NCBI GenBank assembly: GCA_024734555.1
Contig: JANPWX010000360.1
Location: 40,875 to 104,874 of the forward strand
DNA from: Trochalopteron elliotii
Lineage: Eukaryota > Chordata > Aves > Passeriformes > Leiothrichidae
Reading direction: 5' to 3'
DNA length: 64,000 nt
Shown: piece after piece, positions 27,217 through 39,610 of the stretch
Position numbering within the stretch: position 1 is the first letter of the stretch
Layout: every line of letters starts with the position of its first letter
Made by a program: the position numbers and the translations under genes
The notes under the pieces: model-generated
What the model was told of the DNA's origin: nothing
What the model saw: only the letters and a program-made list of their open reading frames with translations
Databases searched by the model: none

Positions 27217-29689
27217 GCTTGATTTTTATGTCCTGCTTAGTCAGTCTGTGTACTGAGAAGGTTGTCAAATAATGTCAGGTGTTGTAAGAGTTTTATATAG
27301 ACATAGCTCACTCTCTGAGAAGACCAAAGAGATGCTTTTCATTTTTAAATTAAAACCACTTCATCTTTCTGCATTAGTGGTGGAACTTGGCAATATGGGA
27401 TATGCTTTGTGACGTGCTCGTTTTAAGTGATGCTCATGTTCCTGACAGTACTGGCATGGGAAATTGCAAGATGCTGCATTTTCCAGCTGCTTGTTCACTT
27501 CAGTTTTTCTTGGATGCCTCCCAGCTAACCAGTACAAACCCCATGGGAAGTTTGGATCCAAGGTTTTGTAGCTCTAGACCAGTTACCCAGCAGAAATCTT
27601 TCTGAAACTAACCTATAGTAGAAAATGACAGCTTTGCCCACTGTAAGGATATGCAACAGCCCAGCACAACTGTAACCTAAGGAGAATACATTTTTCCCAG
27701 GTTCATCAGTGAATGACAACACATGGAGAGTGGAAAAAAGCCTCTAGACACTCTGGAAAGATTCAGAGCACAATTGGTATTCAGAGCACAACTGCTGGTT
27801 GAATTGCCTTGTTGCCTGGAACAGTGTTATCCTCTTCCATGGAAAGGAGTTGTTGGGGAAAACTGAGGACAATGAGATGGGAAATGGTTGCAGTTTTGTT
27901 CCAAAGCTTCTTATATTTAATGCCATGCAAAGTTTCTGGTGTAATTTTTCCTCTGCTTTGGGATGCATGAAGGGAAATACTTGATTTGAAGACATCAGCA
28001 CAAAGATCTACCAGTCTACACTAAAGCTGATCTGGTTCATTAGAGCAGTTTATTAATAGATAAATCATAGTTACAAATGAAAAAATAATGTTTCCCTGAG
28101 GGATATTCCCTGACTAATCTTCCAGTAACCCAAGTGGACACCTCTGTCTGCTTATCCTTTTTTTGCCTTTCAGGCTCTGATTTTGTCTATTTAAAAGAGT
28201 CCTCCTTGTCTTTGAACCAATACTTTATTTTACACTTCATTCTTCCCATTTAGCATTAATCAGAACCAGAGCTAATTTAATTTCCTTGTGACTCTCTCCT
28301 GTATAAATGACAATATGACATAATTTGTAGAAGTAATTCAACAGCTGAGAATGTGGAGTCTTGAATGAAGCTCCTCTGCAGGACCCTGAAGAGTAGCTCA
28401 GTAGTTCTCTAGAGGCTTCTGAAGTATTAATGACAACACTTCTGATTTCTTTTGGTTTTCCATTCTTCATTTATATTAATTCTAACAAAGGTGATACTTG
28501 CTTGGGAATTAATGACAATTAATTCCAATTGAAACTAGATCAAAGATCTGAATTTATTTAAAACAAACAAACAAAAACACACCAAAAAACGCCTGTTTTC
28601 TCCCCTCTCCAGGGCATTGTAAAAATATATTATTACTGTTAGAAACACTTTCTAATAGCTGGAGAGTTGGAGATATTTTTGAAAACAAGTGGTTTGATTA
28701 ACTGAGTATCTCCTAGCAACTTAGAAAGCTTTAAATGCAACTGATTGAATGCTGCCTGAGGAATACACTGTTGAGCCCAAAGCACCTGCCAAAACCAGGT
28801 GATGATTCCTTTTTTTTAAATACATCAGATAGTAGAGATGTAACTCAAGATTTTGTCAGTATTAAAAAGGAATTTGCATAAGACACATGACACAATATAC
28901 AGAAAATTGAATCCCAAATAATAATAATTCAGGTACTACAGACTGAAATAGGAGGTCTGTGAGGTAGATTTTAAAGTTAATATTGCATGCTTCTGTTGAA
29001 ACAGCGCTGTTTTATCAAGAATTATAAAGAATTTTTGCTAGTTTTGCTAGACTTTTTGCTAGTTCTTGGTACTTGATACTTGGTATACACATTGGCCGTG
29101 TGAGCAAGAATATGATTTTGCTGGTATTTTACATAGGCAGCCATAGGAAAATGCTACTTGGCACATAAAAGCTTGGGAATTTTATTTTTTGGAGGAGAAA
29201 TCAAGGCAAAGAGTGATAATGTCAACAGAGGGAAGTGTTGGGGGACTGCAGCTGCTTTTTCATATCTCAGTCAGCAGCTTAAGATGCTGTTTTCTCTCAT
29301 TATGTCCATTTGTAGGTAACCTACAAAAACGCTAACATATCTGCCACATAAATTACACTTCAACTCAAAAGAACTGGTAAGTGTCAACATTATAGAGTAT
29401 CCACAACGTGGCTGTTGATGTGGTCTGCAGTAAGAACAGTTTAACTTTGCTTGGGGGTGGGAAGCTAAACTCTACTTTGCATGCTGCTGTCCAGCTGCAG
29501 AGAATAAATGGAGTTGTCTTGTCAAGCAGTATTTGTATGCTGGTAGCTATGCTTTGACTGATCTGGTGATACTGCAGAGTACAGCTTTGGAAGAAATAAA
29601 ATACAGGAGAAAACATGTCTGGGAAGTCAGGGTTGGAAAGCTGGGACCAGGTTACATGATGTTGTTAGATAATGTTACATGAGTGCCCC

Positions 29690-30158
29690 CCTCACTTGTG
29701 GTAGCAGAGATCTTTGCCTCCATAGATCAGAGGGCTGAAGCACTTGATCTAGACAAGCTAAAGAAGTTGGGGCTGTTGAGCCTGGAGAAGAAAAGGCTCC
29801 AGGGAGACCTCATTGCAGCCTTCCAGTACTTCAAGGGGGCTGCAAGAGAGCTGGCTGGAAAGGGATTTTTTACAAGGGCACATAGTGATAGGACAAGGGA
29901 AAATGGCTTTAAGCTGAAAAAGGGCAGGTTTAGTTTAGATATTAGCAAGAAATTCTTTACTGTTAGGGTGGTGAGGCACTGGAACAGGTTGCCCACAAAC
30001 ACTGTGGATGCTTCATCCCTGGATGTGTTCAAGGCCAGGTTAAATGGGACTTTGAGCAGCCTGGTCTAGTGGAAGTTATCCCTGCCCATGGCAGGGGGGT
30101 TGGAACAAAATGATCTTTAAGGTCCCTTCCAACCCAAACTATTCTATGATTCTGTGAT
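29690..30158 (+). mobile_element. CR1 LINE 3' fragment, longest copy
   Basis: The longest and least diverged CR1 in the window. It keeps the GCCTGGAGAAGAAAAGGCTC block, GTGAGGCACTGGAACAGGTT, GGTCCCTTCCAACCCAAACT and the 3' end ATTCTATGATTCTGTGATCT. The 128-codon open frame at 29683-30069 (containing RVVRHWNRLP) is the CR1 ORF2 C-terminal remnant. The long intact frame suggests a comparatively recent insertion. Confidence 0.95.
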
Positions 30159-31194
30159 CTTTCTAAAGACAGGTTTTTAAAGGAGACAAAATTTTGTGTT
30201 ATGGTGTCTTGATATGCATTAGAAAGGGCCCATGCTGTAAGAACAGATCACTTAATTTACTCTTGTGCTATTGCTGTGTAAGATAGAATCATAGGGAAAT
30301 TTGTGATGGAGAACTTGTGTCTGTCATATGATATTTGTTTCTGAGATTTGGATGGAATGCAATGATAAGGGAAAAATACTGTCATAGCTAATCCTGGTTT
30401 TTTTCTGTACTTCTGTTTCCCTGCTACCCATTCACCCTGTTCGAAACAAGTGTGTAGAGCTTGAATATCTGAATCAGCAGGTTGCATTCTGTGTATACCT
30501 CTGTGAAGTTATGTGCATCAAGTCTTTTTTTCTGTTCTGCTTGTCCCATTTGTTTTGTTATTATGTATGTAGAGAATGTCTTGGGGGAGGGGGGAAAGGT
30601 AGATTTCTTCTGGATGTGACTTTACACAGGCCTGTCTGTGCCATTGAAGTGGTCAGTGAAAAGAAAAACAAGCTGCTGTGATCCACTTGCAAACAGATTA
30701 AAACTACATACCTATATTTATATTTTAATTGTATCTGTATTTACTTTGTGAACTTTTATCTTTAAAAAAGGATTCTGTACTATTTACTAAATATTAATAC
30801 ATATAAATATAATATGAACACTTTAGCCAGATTCTGTATCTGAATACTCAGGATGGACCACTTAATACAGGAATCAACATAAGTATGTAAAAATATGGTT
30901 TGGGTAGCTTTCTTAGGCATTTGCCTCTGAAATCCCCAAATTCATTCATTACCAGAAGCTGGGAAGGGATAACTGAGGTGTAATTGTTTCATAAAGCCAC
31001 TAGCTCTTACAGACTTCCTAATTTGAGCAGCATCATGATCCAAATCAGTGACACGTGGCAAACTCCAAACAATTCTTTTCATTTGCAGTACTAGGGAACA
31101 TTTATATCTGTTAAGATTATTGTTACTGGGGCCTGGGGTTAGTTGTTTGTCTGTTTGTTTTCCTTTTTTTTATGCTTCCTGTCTCTACTCGCAG

Positions 31195-31447
31195 GTAACG
31201 TCATGGTGCTGTGGTCAACTTGCAGAACATCGCTACTTAAATCTGTAACAAACCGGTTCATTAAGAATTTGGCCTGCTCGGGGATCTGTGCCAGCCTAGT
31301 CTGTGTGCCTTTTGACATTGCTCTTAGTGCCAGTCCACACTGCTGCTGGTGGATCTATACAATGCTTTTCTGCAGAATTGCCAAGTTTCTGCACAAAGTC
31401 TTCTGCTCAGTGACCATCCTTAGTTTTCCAGCCATTGCTCTTGACAG
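31195..31447 (+). CDS. GPR176: GPR176 coding exon 2
   Basis: Encodes residues 77-160 and two bases of codon 161. The acceptor is CTACTCGCAG|GTAACG, so exon 1 G joins GT to give Gly77; the donor is CAG|GTAATG, phase 2. It covers the end of TM1 (G77-N78, position 1.50), intracellular loop 1, TM2 (about 98-121), ECL1 and TM3, with C136 at 3.25 and D160-R161-Y162 as the DRY motif, whose Arg codon is split by intron 2. The residue at the 2.50 sodium-site position is Gly106 (NLACSG) instead of Asp, as I recall for the mammalian receptor. Matches human GPR176 almost throughout. Confidence 0.97.
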
Positions 31448-32330
31448 GTAATGGGGGAAATTTGCCAAACCCTGGATTTTTCTTTCTTCTTTCTCTCTTT
31501 GTCTTGATAAATGTGATATCACTATCTGTAATGCACACCAATGTTGCCTCTGGAAAAACATATCATTTACCCTTCTCCAAGAAACCTTGTGATCTGCCTC
31601 ACAAAAAGCACAAACTCCTACCACTTATAATGATAACTGTGAAAAGTTAGGTCTGTGATGAAAACTCTGTGAACTCAGAAGTTCACACCAGTACTCCAGT
31701 AATAAGCAAACAATCAACATCTGAAATTTGAAGTGCATTTTTTAAATGCACACAGAATGTTCAGTGTTCAGCAATGCTTTTGCTCAGGGCTTGCCAACCA
31801 CAGCTTGTGCAAAGCAAAACACCACTGTACTTCCAGTAGATGGATACATGTAATTTGTGACCAACAGCTTTTTCTGAATATCCAGGAAAAATCTGTTATA
31901 AAGCAACTTTTAAAACTATGAGTCTGGCCTTTAAATGTGACAGGTGCCTCCATCAAGTCTTTTGAAATTTTGAGTGTGTGCAACGTAATGTCTAGTTTAA
32001 AAGTACGTAAATGGTGAAATCTTCAAAATAATACTCATATCCATCAGCCAAAATGATGCACTGAAAGAAATTTTCACCACCAAAAATGTGACTTGACATT
32101 TAAATATTCAGTCTTTTTCTACCGACAGACCTGCAAAGGCAGATCTTTGGGGGGGCTTTTTGTGTTGGTTTGGTTTTTTTTTGTTTGTTTTTTTTTTTTC
32201 TCTCATAAACAGGTGGTCAGTTGGCAATCCAGTTAAGGATTTGGAGCATTATGCTCAGATGGCTCCTGAGGGGTTTCTCATAATCAGTATGCACACAAAA
32301 GTAATTATAATTTTTTTTTTTTTTTGACAG
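31448..32330 (+). other. GPR176: GPR176 intron 2
   Basis: An 883-bp intron between GTAATG and a T15 tract followed by GACAG. Two further T-rich runs lie at 32164-32201. No gene, repeat family or RNA recognised. Confidence 0.9.
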
Positions 32331-33438
32331 ATACTACTCTGTTTTATACCCTCTGGAAAGAAAAATATCTGATGCAAAATCCCGAGACCTGGTTATCTAT
32401 ATCTGGGCCCATGCAATAGTGGCCAGCATTCCAGTATTTGCTGTGACCAATGTGTCTGATATTTATGCCATGTCCACTTGCTCTGAATCTTGGAGTTACT
32501 CCCTTGGCCACCTGATATATGTCATCATCTATAATATCACCACTGTGATTGTACCGGTGGCTGTGGTATTTCTCTTTATGATTCTTATTCGCAGAGCACT
32601 GAGTGCCAGCCAGAAGAAAAAAGTTATCATAGCTGCATTAAGGACCCCTCAGAATACAGTTTCCATCCCATATGCCTCCCAGCGAGAAGCTGAGCTCCAC
32701 GTCATGCTGCTTTCCATGGTTATGATATTTATCTTCTGCAGTGTCCCCTATGTGACTTTGGTGATTTACCGCACCATACTCAATATCTCAGACATTTCGG
32801 TCTTCTTGCTCCTCACTGCTATTTGGTTGCCCAAGGTCTCTTTGCTGGCCAACCCTTTGTTATTTTTGACTGTTAACAAATCAGTCCGGAAGTGCTTAGT
32901 GGGGACAATCGTACAGCTGCACCGAAGGTTTAGCAGGAGAAACATTGTCAGCTCGGATGGTGTTGCAGATGATAATCTGGAGCCCAGTGTCCATTCAGGA
33001 AGCCAGCTTCTGGAGATGTTTCATATAGGGCAACAACAAATCTTCAAGCCCACAGAAGATGAGGAGAATGAGACCAAATCCATTGGCTCTGGTGACTTTC
33101 AACACAAAGAAATTCCTACCACCAGTTTAGAGCTAGGACAGACTTCAGTTCACAGGTTAATACCACAGACAATTGCAGACTCTGCAGCTCAGGTGGCCCC
33201 AGCTGTGCCCACAGAAGCTGATACAGTAAATGACAAGTATTCCATGCAGTTTGGGTTTGGACCCTTTGAGCTGCCTCCACAATGGCTCTCAGAAAACCGA
33301 AACAATAAGAAGCGACTCCTGCCTCCTTTGGGGAATACCCCTGAAGAGCTAATCCAGACAAAACAGCCTAAGTGTAAAGCAGAAAGAAAAGTCAGCAGAA
33401 ACAATAAAGTCAGTATCTTTCCCAAGGTGGATTCTTAG
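32331..33438 (+). CDS. GPR176: GPR176 coding exon 3 (TM4 to C-terminus)
   Basis: Encodes the last base of codon 161 through residue 529 and the TAG stop. TM4 lies at about 181-201, ECL2 with C211 (disulfide partner of C136), TM5 at 221-247, a lysine-rich ICL3 (ALSASQKKK), TM6 at 281-308 with CSVP in place of CWxP, and TM7 at 316-343 with NPLLF (335-339) in place of NPxxY. Helix 8 (VNKSVRKCL, possible palmitoylation Cys) and a cytoplasmic tail of about 185 residues follow. The tail keeps the blocks SGSQLLEMFHIGQQQIFKP and the terminal RNNKVSIFPKVDS of human GPR176; the stretch between (about 420-455) is variable. No frameshift or internal stop is present, so the receptor should be functional. 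Confidence 0.98.
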
Positions 33439-35600
33439 TAAGAACAGTAGCTTTAAGTGACAGAGGAAGGTCGCTTTCTATTACATGTTTGATCCCATGG
33501 ATCTTTATTATGTTGAACTTTGTTACAGCCTGATTTTTTTTGCCAAATATAAGTTAAACAAACAAACAAAAAAACCCTGTATATACAAGTGTTCCTTATT
33601 AATATGAAATACTTAATGAAAATATGTCAAATATATATGGAAATTTGTAGTTTGATCTCTGAAATCCTTACAATGATACCATGTTATTAACTTTCAAAAG
33701 TACAAATTAATTTGGGAACTCTTTTTGGGAACTCTTTTTATGGCTGAATTATGGAAATATGGCAGTCGGTTTTCTGGGAAATGTTATGTTGTATTAAAAT
33801 GGACTGGGCATCAAAGTAACTTAACAGGAAAGGCCGTAGAGAGCAGAAGACCTGCAGCATGGTAAGTCCTACTCTTCCACAAATAGACACAACAAGATTC
33901 TGCAGATTCCATTAATGAAGTTGGATGGACTATTAAATGCATTTGTTTTCTGTTACGCGCATTTATTTGATCAGTGTTAAAACTTGCTGGATATTTTTGC
34001 ACAAATTAGTTACCAAGCATCTGCCAAAAATCTAAAGTATTTTAAAACCTAAACCACTATTTTTTGGCTTAAAATCTCCACAAAGCCAAGAATACCCAAA
34101 TCATCATGTGTGCTAAACCTGAAAAAGACCTCAGTTTATAAAGATCCCACATATATTCTTGTAGTTTTAAGTAAAAACTGGATTGGAGACCATGCAGAAC
34201 AAATCCTGGCTCCAATAAACAAATATGTATGTGCAAAGAATCCTGTGATAAAGGGCATATACAAATGTCCCTAAAGTGTAATGTATGTATTAAGTAAGTA
34301 ACTAAGAGGTAAACCTTGAAATAAACTTAGCTGCTGATGCACTCTGCTATTTTCTTATGGGAAAGCTAGCAAATGAAAGAAATGGGTGTGAAATGCTAGT
34401 GGCCTTTCTTTGAGTGTGACAGTCTCAGTTTCTGAGTCTGTCTCTCACTCTCACACAGAGAGAGACTAACAGAGAGGGTTTCTGAGTGTTTCAGTGACAA
34501 CTGAACTGTTGGGTGAAGAAGCTGGCAACAGACCTCAAAAGGCAAAGGCTTATTAATGCTGTTGCTCAATATTGCCAGAGGTAGAGAAGTTTTCCTGCTG
34601 TCTTCACAGATACAGATACCAACCCTCCTGCCCCACTCGTCTCGCAGAGCAGACCACCCAGTGTATGAACACAAGACTTTCAAATCTGGTGCCTAATTCC
34701 TGAGTGAGTCAGTCATGCCAACCCTGGTATCAGCTCAGCAGCCTTTCTGTGAGAGTTCAGGCATTGTGCTGCAGCTTGCCTCTCTGCATTGTCACAGGCA
34801 TATTGTCTCATTTATACTGAATGTGAACTTTAAACTGTGTCTGTGTTAGGTGACCTAAAACTATTGCAGCCGTAGCATTTTAGTTCTTGTTCAGTTTCAG
34901 GTAGTCTTTCATCTGCACTCACTGTTGTCTCTGTGGGTAGTTTTTTAAAAGCACAATCTCGTAACACCTGTTTGCTCCTTGTGGTTTTCCTGTACTTCAG
35001 CCCTTTGCTGCATGCTGAACCTTTATCTGTGATTACTGCCTGTTTATGAAAGTAGTTTTCTTTAAAGCGTACTTTAAAAGGGACAAGGTGAAGAATCTTG
35101 ACAAATTCACAGTAACTTACTAAATCCAACCAACTAATCTTAAAAGTGAGAAAAAAAATCTGCTAAAGCAGAATATACCTTTTCTTCCTTTGATGTGTTT
35201 GAAGGAAGTCACCAGCTTCTGATGGCTCCAAGGTTGTGGATTTCTACAAGTCATTAAAAGCAAATGTTTTAATAAAAGTGTATTTAAAGAAAAGCGTATA
35301 AATAGTGTGTAAAATACGTTTTTCTCCATTTCCTCTTTGGTTTCAGTGCATTTCATTTCTTGCTAGTTCAAGAGCTTCTCAGCTTGGAAGTTAGGAACAG
35401 TCTTCAAGGGGTCCAGGTGGGTGGTGAGAGACTGAGCTGCCTTCTTAGTTAGAGAGATGAGAAGACAGACATTCAGCTTTCCTGAAATCAGCCAGAAGAA
35501 AGATTCCGGAAAACATTGGTCCTTTTGTGGCAGAGGTGGAGAAGTACTACAGTGTGTATTTTTTTTAAGTGCCAATAAAAAGTAATTTAATGGAGTGTTT
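33439..35600 (+). other. GPR176: GPR176 3' UTR (end inferred)
   Basis: A+T-rich sequence following the stop codon, with no coding potential. Candidate polyadenylation signals AATAAA occur at 34214, 34320, 35271 and 35574. The last has the best downstream element (a GTGTTTGTTTTTTT stretch about 20-35 nt later), so the main 3' end is placed near 35.6 kb. A 16-bp tandem duplication (TTTTTGGGAACTC-type) lies near 33715-33740. Confidence 0.5.
35574..35579 (+). terminator. GPR176: candidate poly(A) signal of GPR176
   Basis: AATAAA followed within about 35 nt by a GT/T-rich stretch (GGAGTGTTTGTTTTTTT), the expected arrangement of cleavage signal and downstream element. Upstream AATAAA copies at 34214, 34320 and 35271 could give shorter isoforms. 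Confidence 0.45.
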
Positions 35601-38600
35601 GTTTTTTTCCAAAATTAGTGAAAGAACAGATGCGATTGAGAAAATGTTGAAAACCCAAAAATCAAGGCAGGAATTGTAGTTTCGTTACGAATTTTTGCTA
35701 AGTTTAACATTCATGTCCCACTTAGATATAGGTACTCCTCGAAATCTCTGTGATGACTGAATGTGGATAAATGTTTACTCAGATCTGAACTCCTTTGAAG
35801 AAAGCAAACTTGGTTTTGTCCTTTTCAACTCTCATGTTGAATGAAACACCAATGATAAATTTAAAGAGTTAAATTGTATATAATCTCGTGTTATATCTGG
35901 AAAGCAAAGGGTTTGTGATGGGTTTTTACTGTTGAGACAAAAATACCTCTTTTTTCAAAAAGAATACATGTAAACACTTGATTGTATTTTTTTAGCAGAT
36001 TATATCCAAAGACATTGAAATCCTTCAGCAAAAAATTAACTACAGTGTTTTTCCATACCTTAAGAATTACTTGAGAATATTTTAAGTTAGCATCTTTAAA
36101 TCTTTCAGCAATTTATCCATGCTGGAAAAATAAACAAAAGCACATCTTTTTACAGAAAAAAACCCAACCTGTATAAAAACCAACCTTTTTAATCTGTGTA
36201 AAATTCACAAACCAGCCTCTATGCTAGAATTGCCATCAGAAAACAGTAATTCAAGAAACTCTATGCAAGGTGGAATATTTGACTTGTTTAATTTTTAACT
36301 CCATTTAAGACAGGAGTAGCTTTGAGTCATTACTGCTGTCTCTTGGATTGTTGTTCAAATTATTCGCCTGGACAAAATGTTTTCCAGTGTCCAACACGGA
36401 AAAAAAAAAATCAAGTCCTGTTATAAAATCACATTAAAGCTCGGCAGAAGTGAGTTATGGGGGTGTTTTTTGGTCTTTTTGATTTTTTGTTTGTGGCTGT
36501 TTTTAACCACCATAGGTGTTAAGATAAATGTTTCTTTTTAGATTATTGAAGAACAAAAGTTAAATACAAAGCAAAGCCGGGGAATTTAAGAAGAAAAAGC
36601 CTGGGGTAATTTGGCCAGTGCAAATGGATTTAAAGGCCAAATCTTACTACTGGAGAATAAACCTGATGGTAGGAAAGTTAGAATCCATTATTCTAGCACT
36701 TAAGGGAGGAAAATAGAGCTCACATTAAACAAAGGAGGAAATAGTTTAAAAAGGATGAAAAGACTACAAGTACAATGTCAATTTATTGTTCTGAGATATT
36801 GTTAAAAATATTGTTAAATTAAAACAAACATCATGTAAAAATTAAAAAAACACCCAAACCCATATGAAATGAAAAACCAAAACTGTCTTTCTGTACTAAA
36901 TAATGCTATGTTGGTGGAATACTTAAAAATGTATTTCGCTCTTCTCTGTAAGGAGGAAGTGGACTATTTTTAAAAGGAAGCATAAGAAATACCAAATGAG
37001 ATCCAGTTCCTGAATATTTGTTAATGCAAACCAGGGTTTCTCCAGCAGCAACTCTGCATCCCAAGGTTCCCTATGGCTAAGGATGGTGCACTGGGATGGT
37101 GATTTCGTCCAGAAACTCCTTTGTGCACAGGACTTGACTAAGCAGTATTATAACTTCTTGGCCTTCATTTCTGTAAAACCCTCTACATTTTGCCTGGATC
37201 ACTTCCTAAGCCACAGAAGAAGGTCCTGAGACACTTGCAGGATCACATTTTTTGAGCTGCCTTGTGCCTGTTTGGTAGCAAACTCCCAACACACTGCACC
37301 CCACAGCACTGAGAGATTTCAGCACAACACAGTCTACCTTGAGCTCCTGCTTCCCACACTCTGCTCTTGTCCTGCAGCAGAAGGTGTGGCAACACGGAAG
37401 GCGGTTTTGTCAACACAGGAGCTTTTACAATGCAAGTCAAAGGATCAATACCTGCCTTTAATAAACAATGGAAGTTTTACCATTGACTCTGGACTTAGCA
37501 TTTTAGTTTGGCCTTTCTCCTTAGCTGGTGGGTTACTGTGCTGGATCACTATTGCTGATGGAGCACACTGCAGAACTCTACTCATCCTCACCAAGGGTTT
37601 CTGGGAAGATTTGAATATGGCCCAAAATTCATGGCCCTTTGCCCTTGACTCGGCACATACCAGTCTAGAGTCATATCAGTCTAAACATACTAATACATAA
37701 TCACTTTCCTTTGGAAGAAAAGAGCCTGTTTATTGCCCTAACCTTTAGAGGAATTAATACAGTAAATATTAGCTCTATCCTAATCTGAGTACTGGAACTG
37801 CTACAGTCTACATTAGAAATATTGACTATGGTAAATAAAAGGTTTTTCAGGTGAGTACACAGAAAGATATAAAAAATAATCAAAGGTAAATAACTAAAGA
37901 GCATTCAAAAATTCTTGATTTTTTTTCTCCAACATGTATGAGACGATGAAATAAAAGAGTTTTGGTTACCTATTTGTGTATTAAAAGGCTTTTCAGAAGC
38001 AGAGCATCAAAGTAAGCAGTAGTAATTGGGAACAAGTTCCTTGTATGTCCTTTGTTGTTTGCATTTCTTTTTGATTGGATCAGGAAGAAAAGGATAAATA
38101 AATTCTGTTACTATGACAACTGTGTTCTGAGTATCAAGACAGCTTGTCTAAATGTGATTTCATCATGTTATAACCTATCTTTTAGGATGAAAAGCACATC
38201 TTTGGATGCTTTTCTTGCTGTCCACTTCCTAGACACAAAGAATTTTTTCCATTCCAACCTTATTTTTAAAATTGTCATACTTCAAAGAACTATCTAGTTT
38301 ATCTTGGAACAAATTGACCTGTTCCTGGAAAGGCAAAAAAAGAAAGCAGACTCTTGATTCTGCTTTTCTTGTTCAAGCTTCAGTCTAAGTACACCTACCA
38401 CCTATAACAGTATTTGAGATTATGTAATATTTAGTGTTATTAACAAAGTTCAGTTCTTATTGGAGAGGAAGGCTCTTATGACCTGATCTACAGGATATGA
38501 GATGAACTCTACAAACCTCTTCATCTCTGGATCTTCCAGGACATGAAGCACATGGTAAGATCAACTGTGGTTTGAGATATCCTTGCTAAGCCATTATTAC

Positions 38601-39300
38601 TCAGTCTCAGGTGTGTCAGCCTCATTGGAAAAAATATTGGGGCAGTTACACCTAGCTGCTTGCCATACCTCATTATGCATACCTAATGTAATTCCTAATA
38701 CAGAAACCCTGTATTTTCGTTTAGGCAGTTCAATATTGTCCATTCTACTGCTTTCTCATTGTCATTACTGGCCTTAGATATTCAACTTGCACAACTAAAC
38801 ATGCATTCTTCTGTTTTTTCCTTCAAATCATTATCTGCACCCACTGGAAAGCATGGCAGGATGCAAACACCACTATGGTATTGCATCAGCAATCACTAGA
38901 CACGTTAAAATTTTAACGTACCAGAGCTCAGCATGCTTAGGAAGAGGGCAAACCCACACACAGTTAGTTCACTAGTGCATTTGCTCTGTTGGTCTTCAGT
39001 TCTTAACTATATGAACCACATTGCATTCTTACTACACTAAATACCAGGAAAAATTTTTCTCTAAGTGGCACATGTGACAGTAAAACACCACATACTGTAA
39101 TCAATAAAAGCTATACTGCAGACCGCAATACATAATACCACTAGCTAAGTAAGATTTCTTTTAGCACAAAAATTTTCAATCAAAATCTTAATTTGAACGA
39201 GATGCACTTTGTTTCTTCAGAAGAAACTGCTTCTTGTGAATTTGTCCTGCCAATGAAAACCTGATTTTGACACACATAGGTGTCAAAGGAAGCGGTAACT
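35601..39300. other. intergenic region between GPR176 and FSIP1
   Basis: About 3.7 kb of A+T-rich sequence. A 142-codon open frame at 37272-37700 has no recognisable domain, no spliced context and poor start context, and is judged fortuitous. No repeat family, RNA gene or regulatory element could be named. Confidence 0.7.
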
Positions 39301-39535
39301 TTGCTTTCCTGTTGCTCAAACGGGTGCGGCACGGGGGGGCTCGGAGAAAAGAGGCGCCCTGCAGGCAGCGCTCCTCTCTACCAGGATAGAGAGGGCAGAA
39401 CTGCAGCGGGGCACAGGGAGAGCTCGGTCACGTCCGGAGCCCTGGGAGCAGAGCGGGCATGGAGCGGGAGCACAGCGGGAACACAACGAGAACAGCCCCG
39501 CAAGCGACGGCACAGCACCGGCACCGCCCGCGAGA

Positions 39536-39545
39536 TATCGCGAGA
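39536..39545. promoter_or_regulatory. FSIP1: TCTCGCGAGA-like promoter element (BANP-type site)
   Basis: TATCGCGAGA, nine of ten matches to the palindromic CpG-island promoter motif TCTCGCGAGA, which is known to be bound by BANP when unmethylated. It is 61-70 bp upstream of the exon 1 donor, where a transcription start would be expected. Confidence 0.55.
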
Positions 39546-39558
39546 CTTCGCCCGCCTG

Positions 39559-39572
39559 GTCGTCACGGCAAC
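39559..39572. promoter_or_regulatory. FSIP1: RFX X-box
   Basis: GTCGTC-AC-GGCAAC fits the X-box consensus RYYRYY-N(1-3)-RRNRAC at every position. RFX factors bind X-boxes in promoters of ciliary and spermiogenesis genes. Its place inside the FSIP1 CpG promoter suits a gene for a sperm flagellum and cilium-related protein. Binding is inferred, not shown. Confidence 0.6.
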
Positions 39573-39610
39573 GGCGGCGGCGCCCGGTGCTGCTGCCCTC
39601 CCGCGGTAAG

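Larger units (their letters stand above)
1124..31194 (+). other. GPR176: GPR176 intron 1 (30 kb)
   Basis: Long A+T-rich intron bounded by GTGAGA and ctactcgcAG. No further exon was recognised. It carries six CR1 fragments, an LTR at 8404-8968 (with a doubtful second one just before it), an LTR at 23154-23703, and simple repeats, listed separately. I see no gene or named element in 1251-4520, 4791-6581, 6916-7690, 8969-17839 (microsatellite at 16769-16797 aside), 18162-23153 (TA tract at 19630-19668 aside), 23704-25396, 25474-26814, 27217-29689 and 30159-31194. Several short A/C-rich runs of the AAACAAACC type (near 1760, 2550, 15755, 20805) are low complexity. Confidence 0.9.
39310..39605 (+). 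promoter_or_regulatory. FSIP1: CpG-rich promoter and exon 1 of FSIP1
   Basis: An isolated G+C- and CpG-rich block about 1 kb upstream of the first FSIP1 coding exon, ending in a perfect donor, CCGCG|GTAAGG (GT at 39606-39607). No TATA box is visible. It holds an X-box match (39559-39572) and a TCTCGCGAGA-like element (39536-39545). If exon 1 is spliced to 40578, the frame that continues into FSIP1 is open from 39299 to 39605 but contains no ATG, so the exon is probably 5' UTR. The transcription start is unknown. Confidence 0.7.

Noticed and set aside
37272..37700. 142-codon open frame between GPR176 and FSIP1
   Set aside because: No recognisable domain or motif, mixed composition, no splice context, and no match to a gene expected between these two genes.
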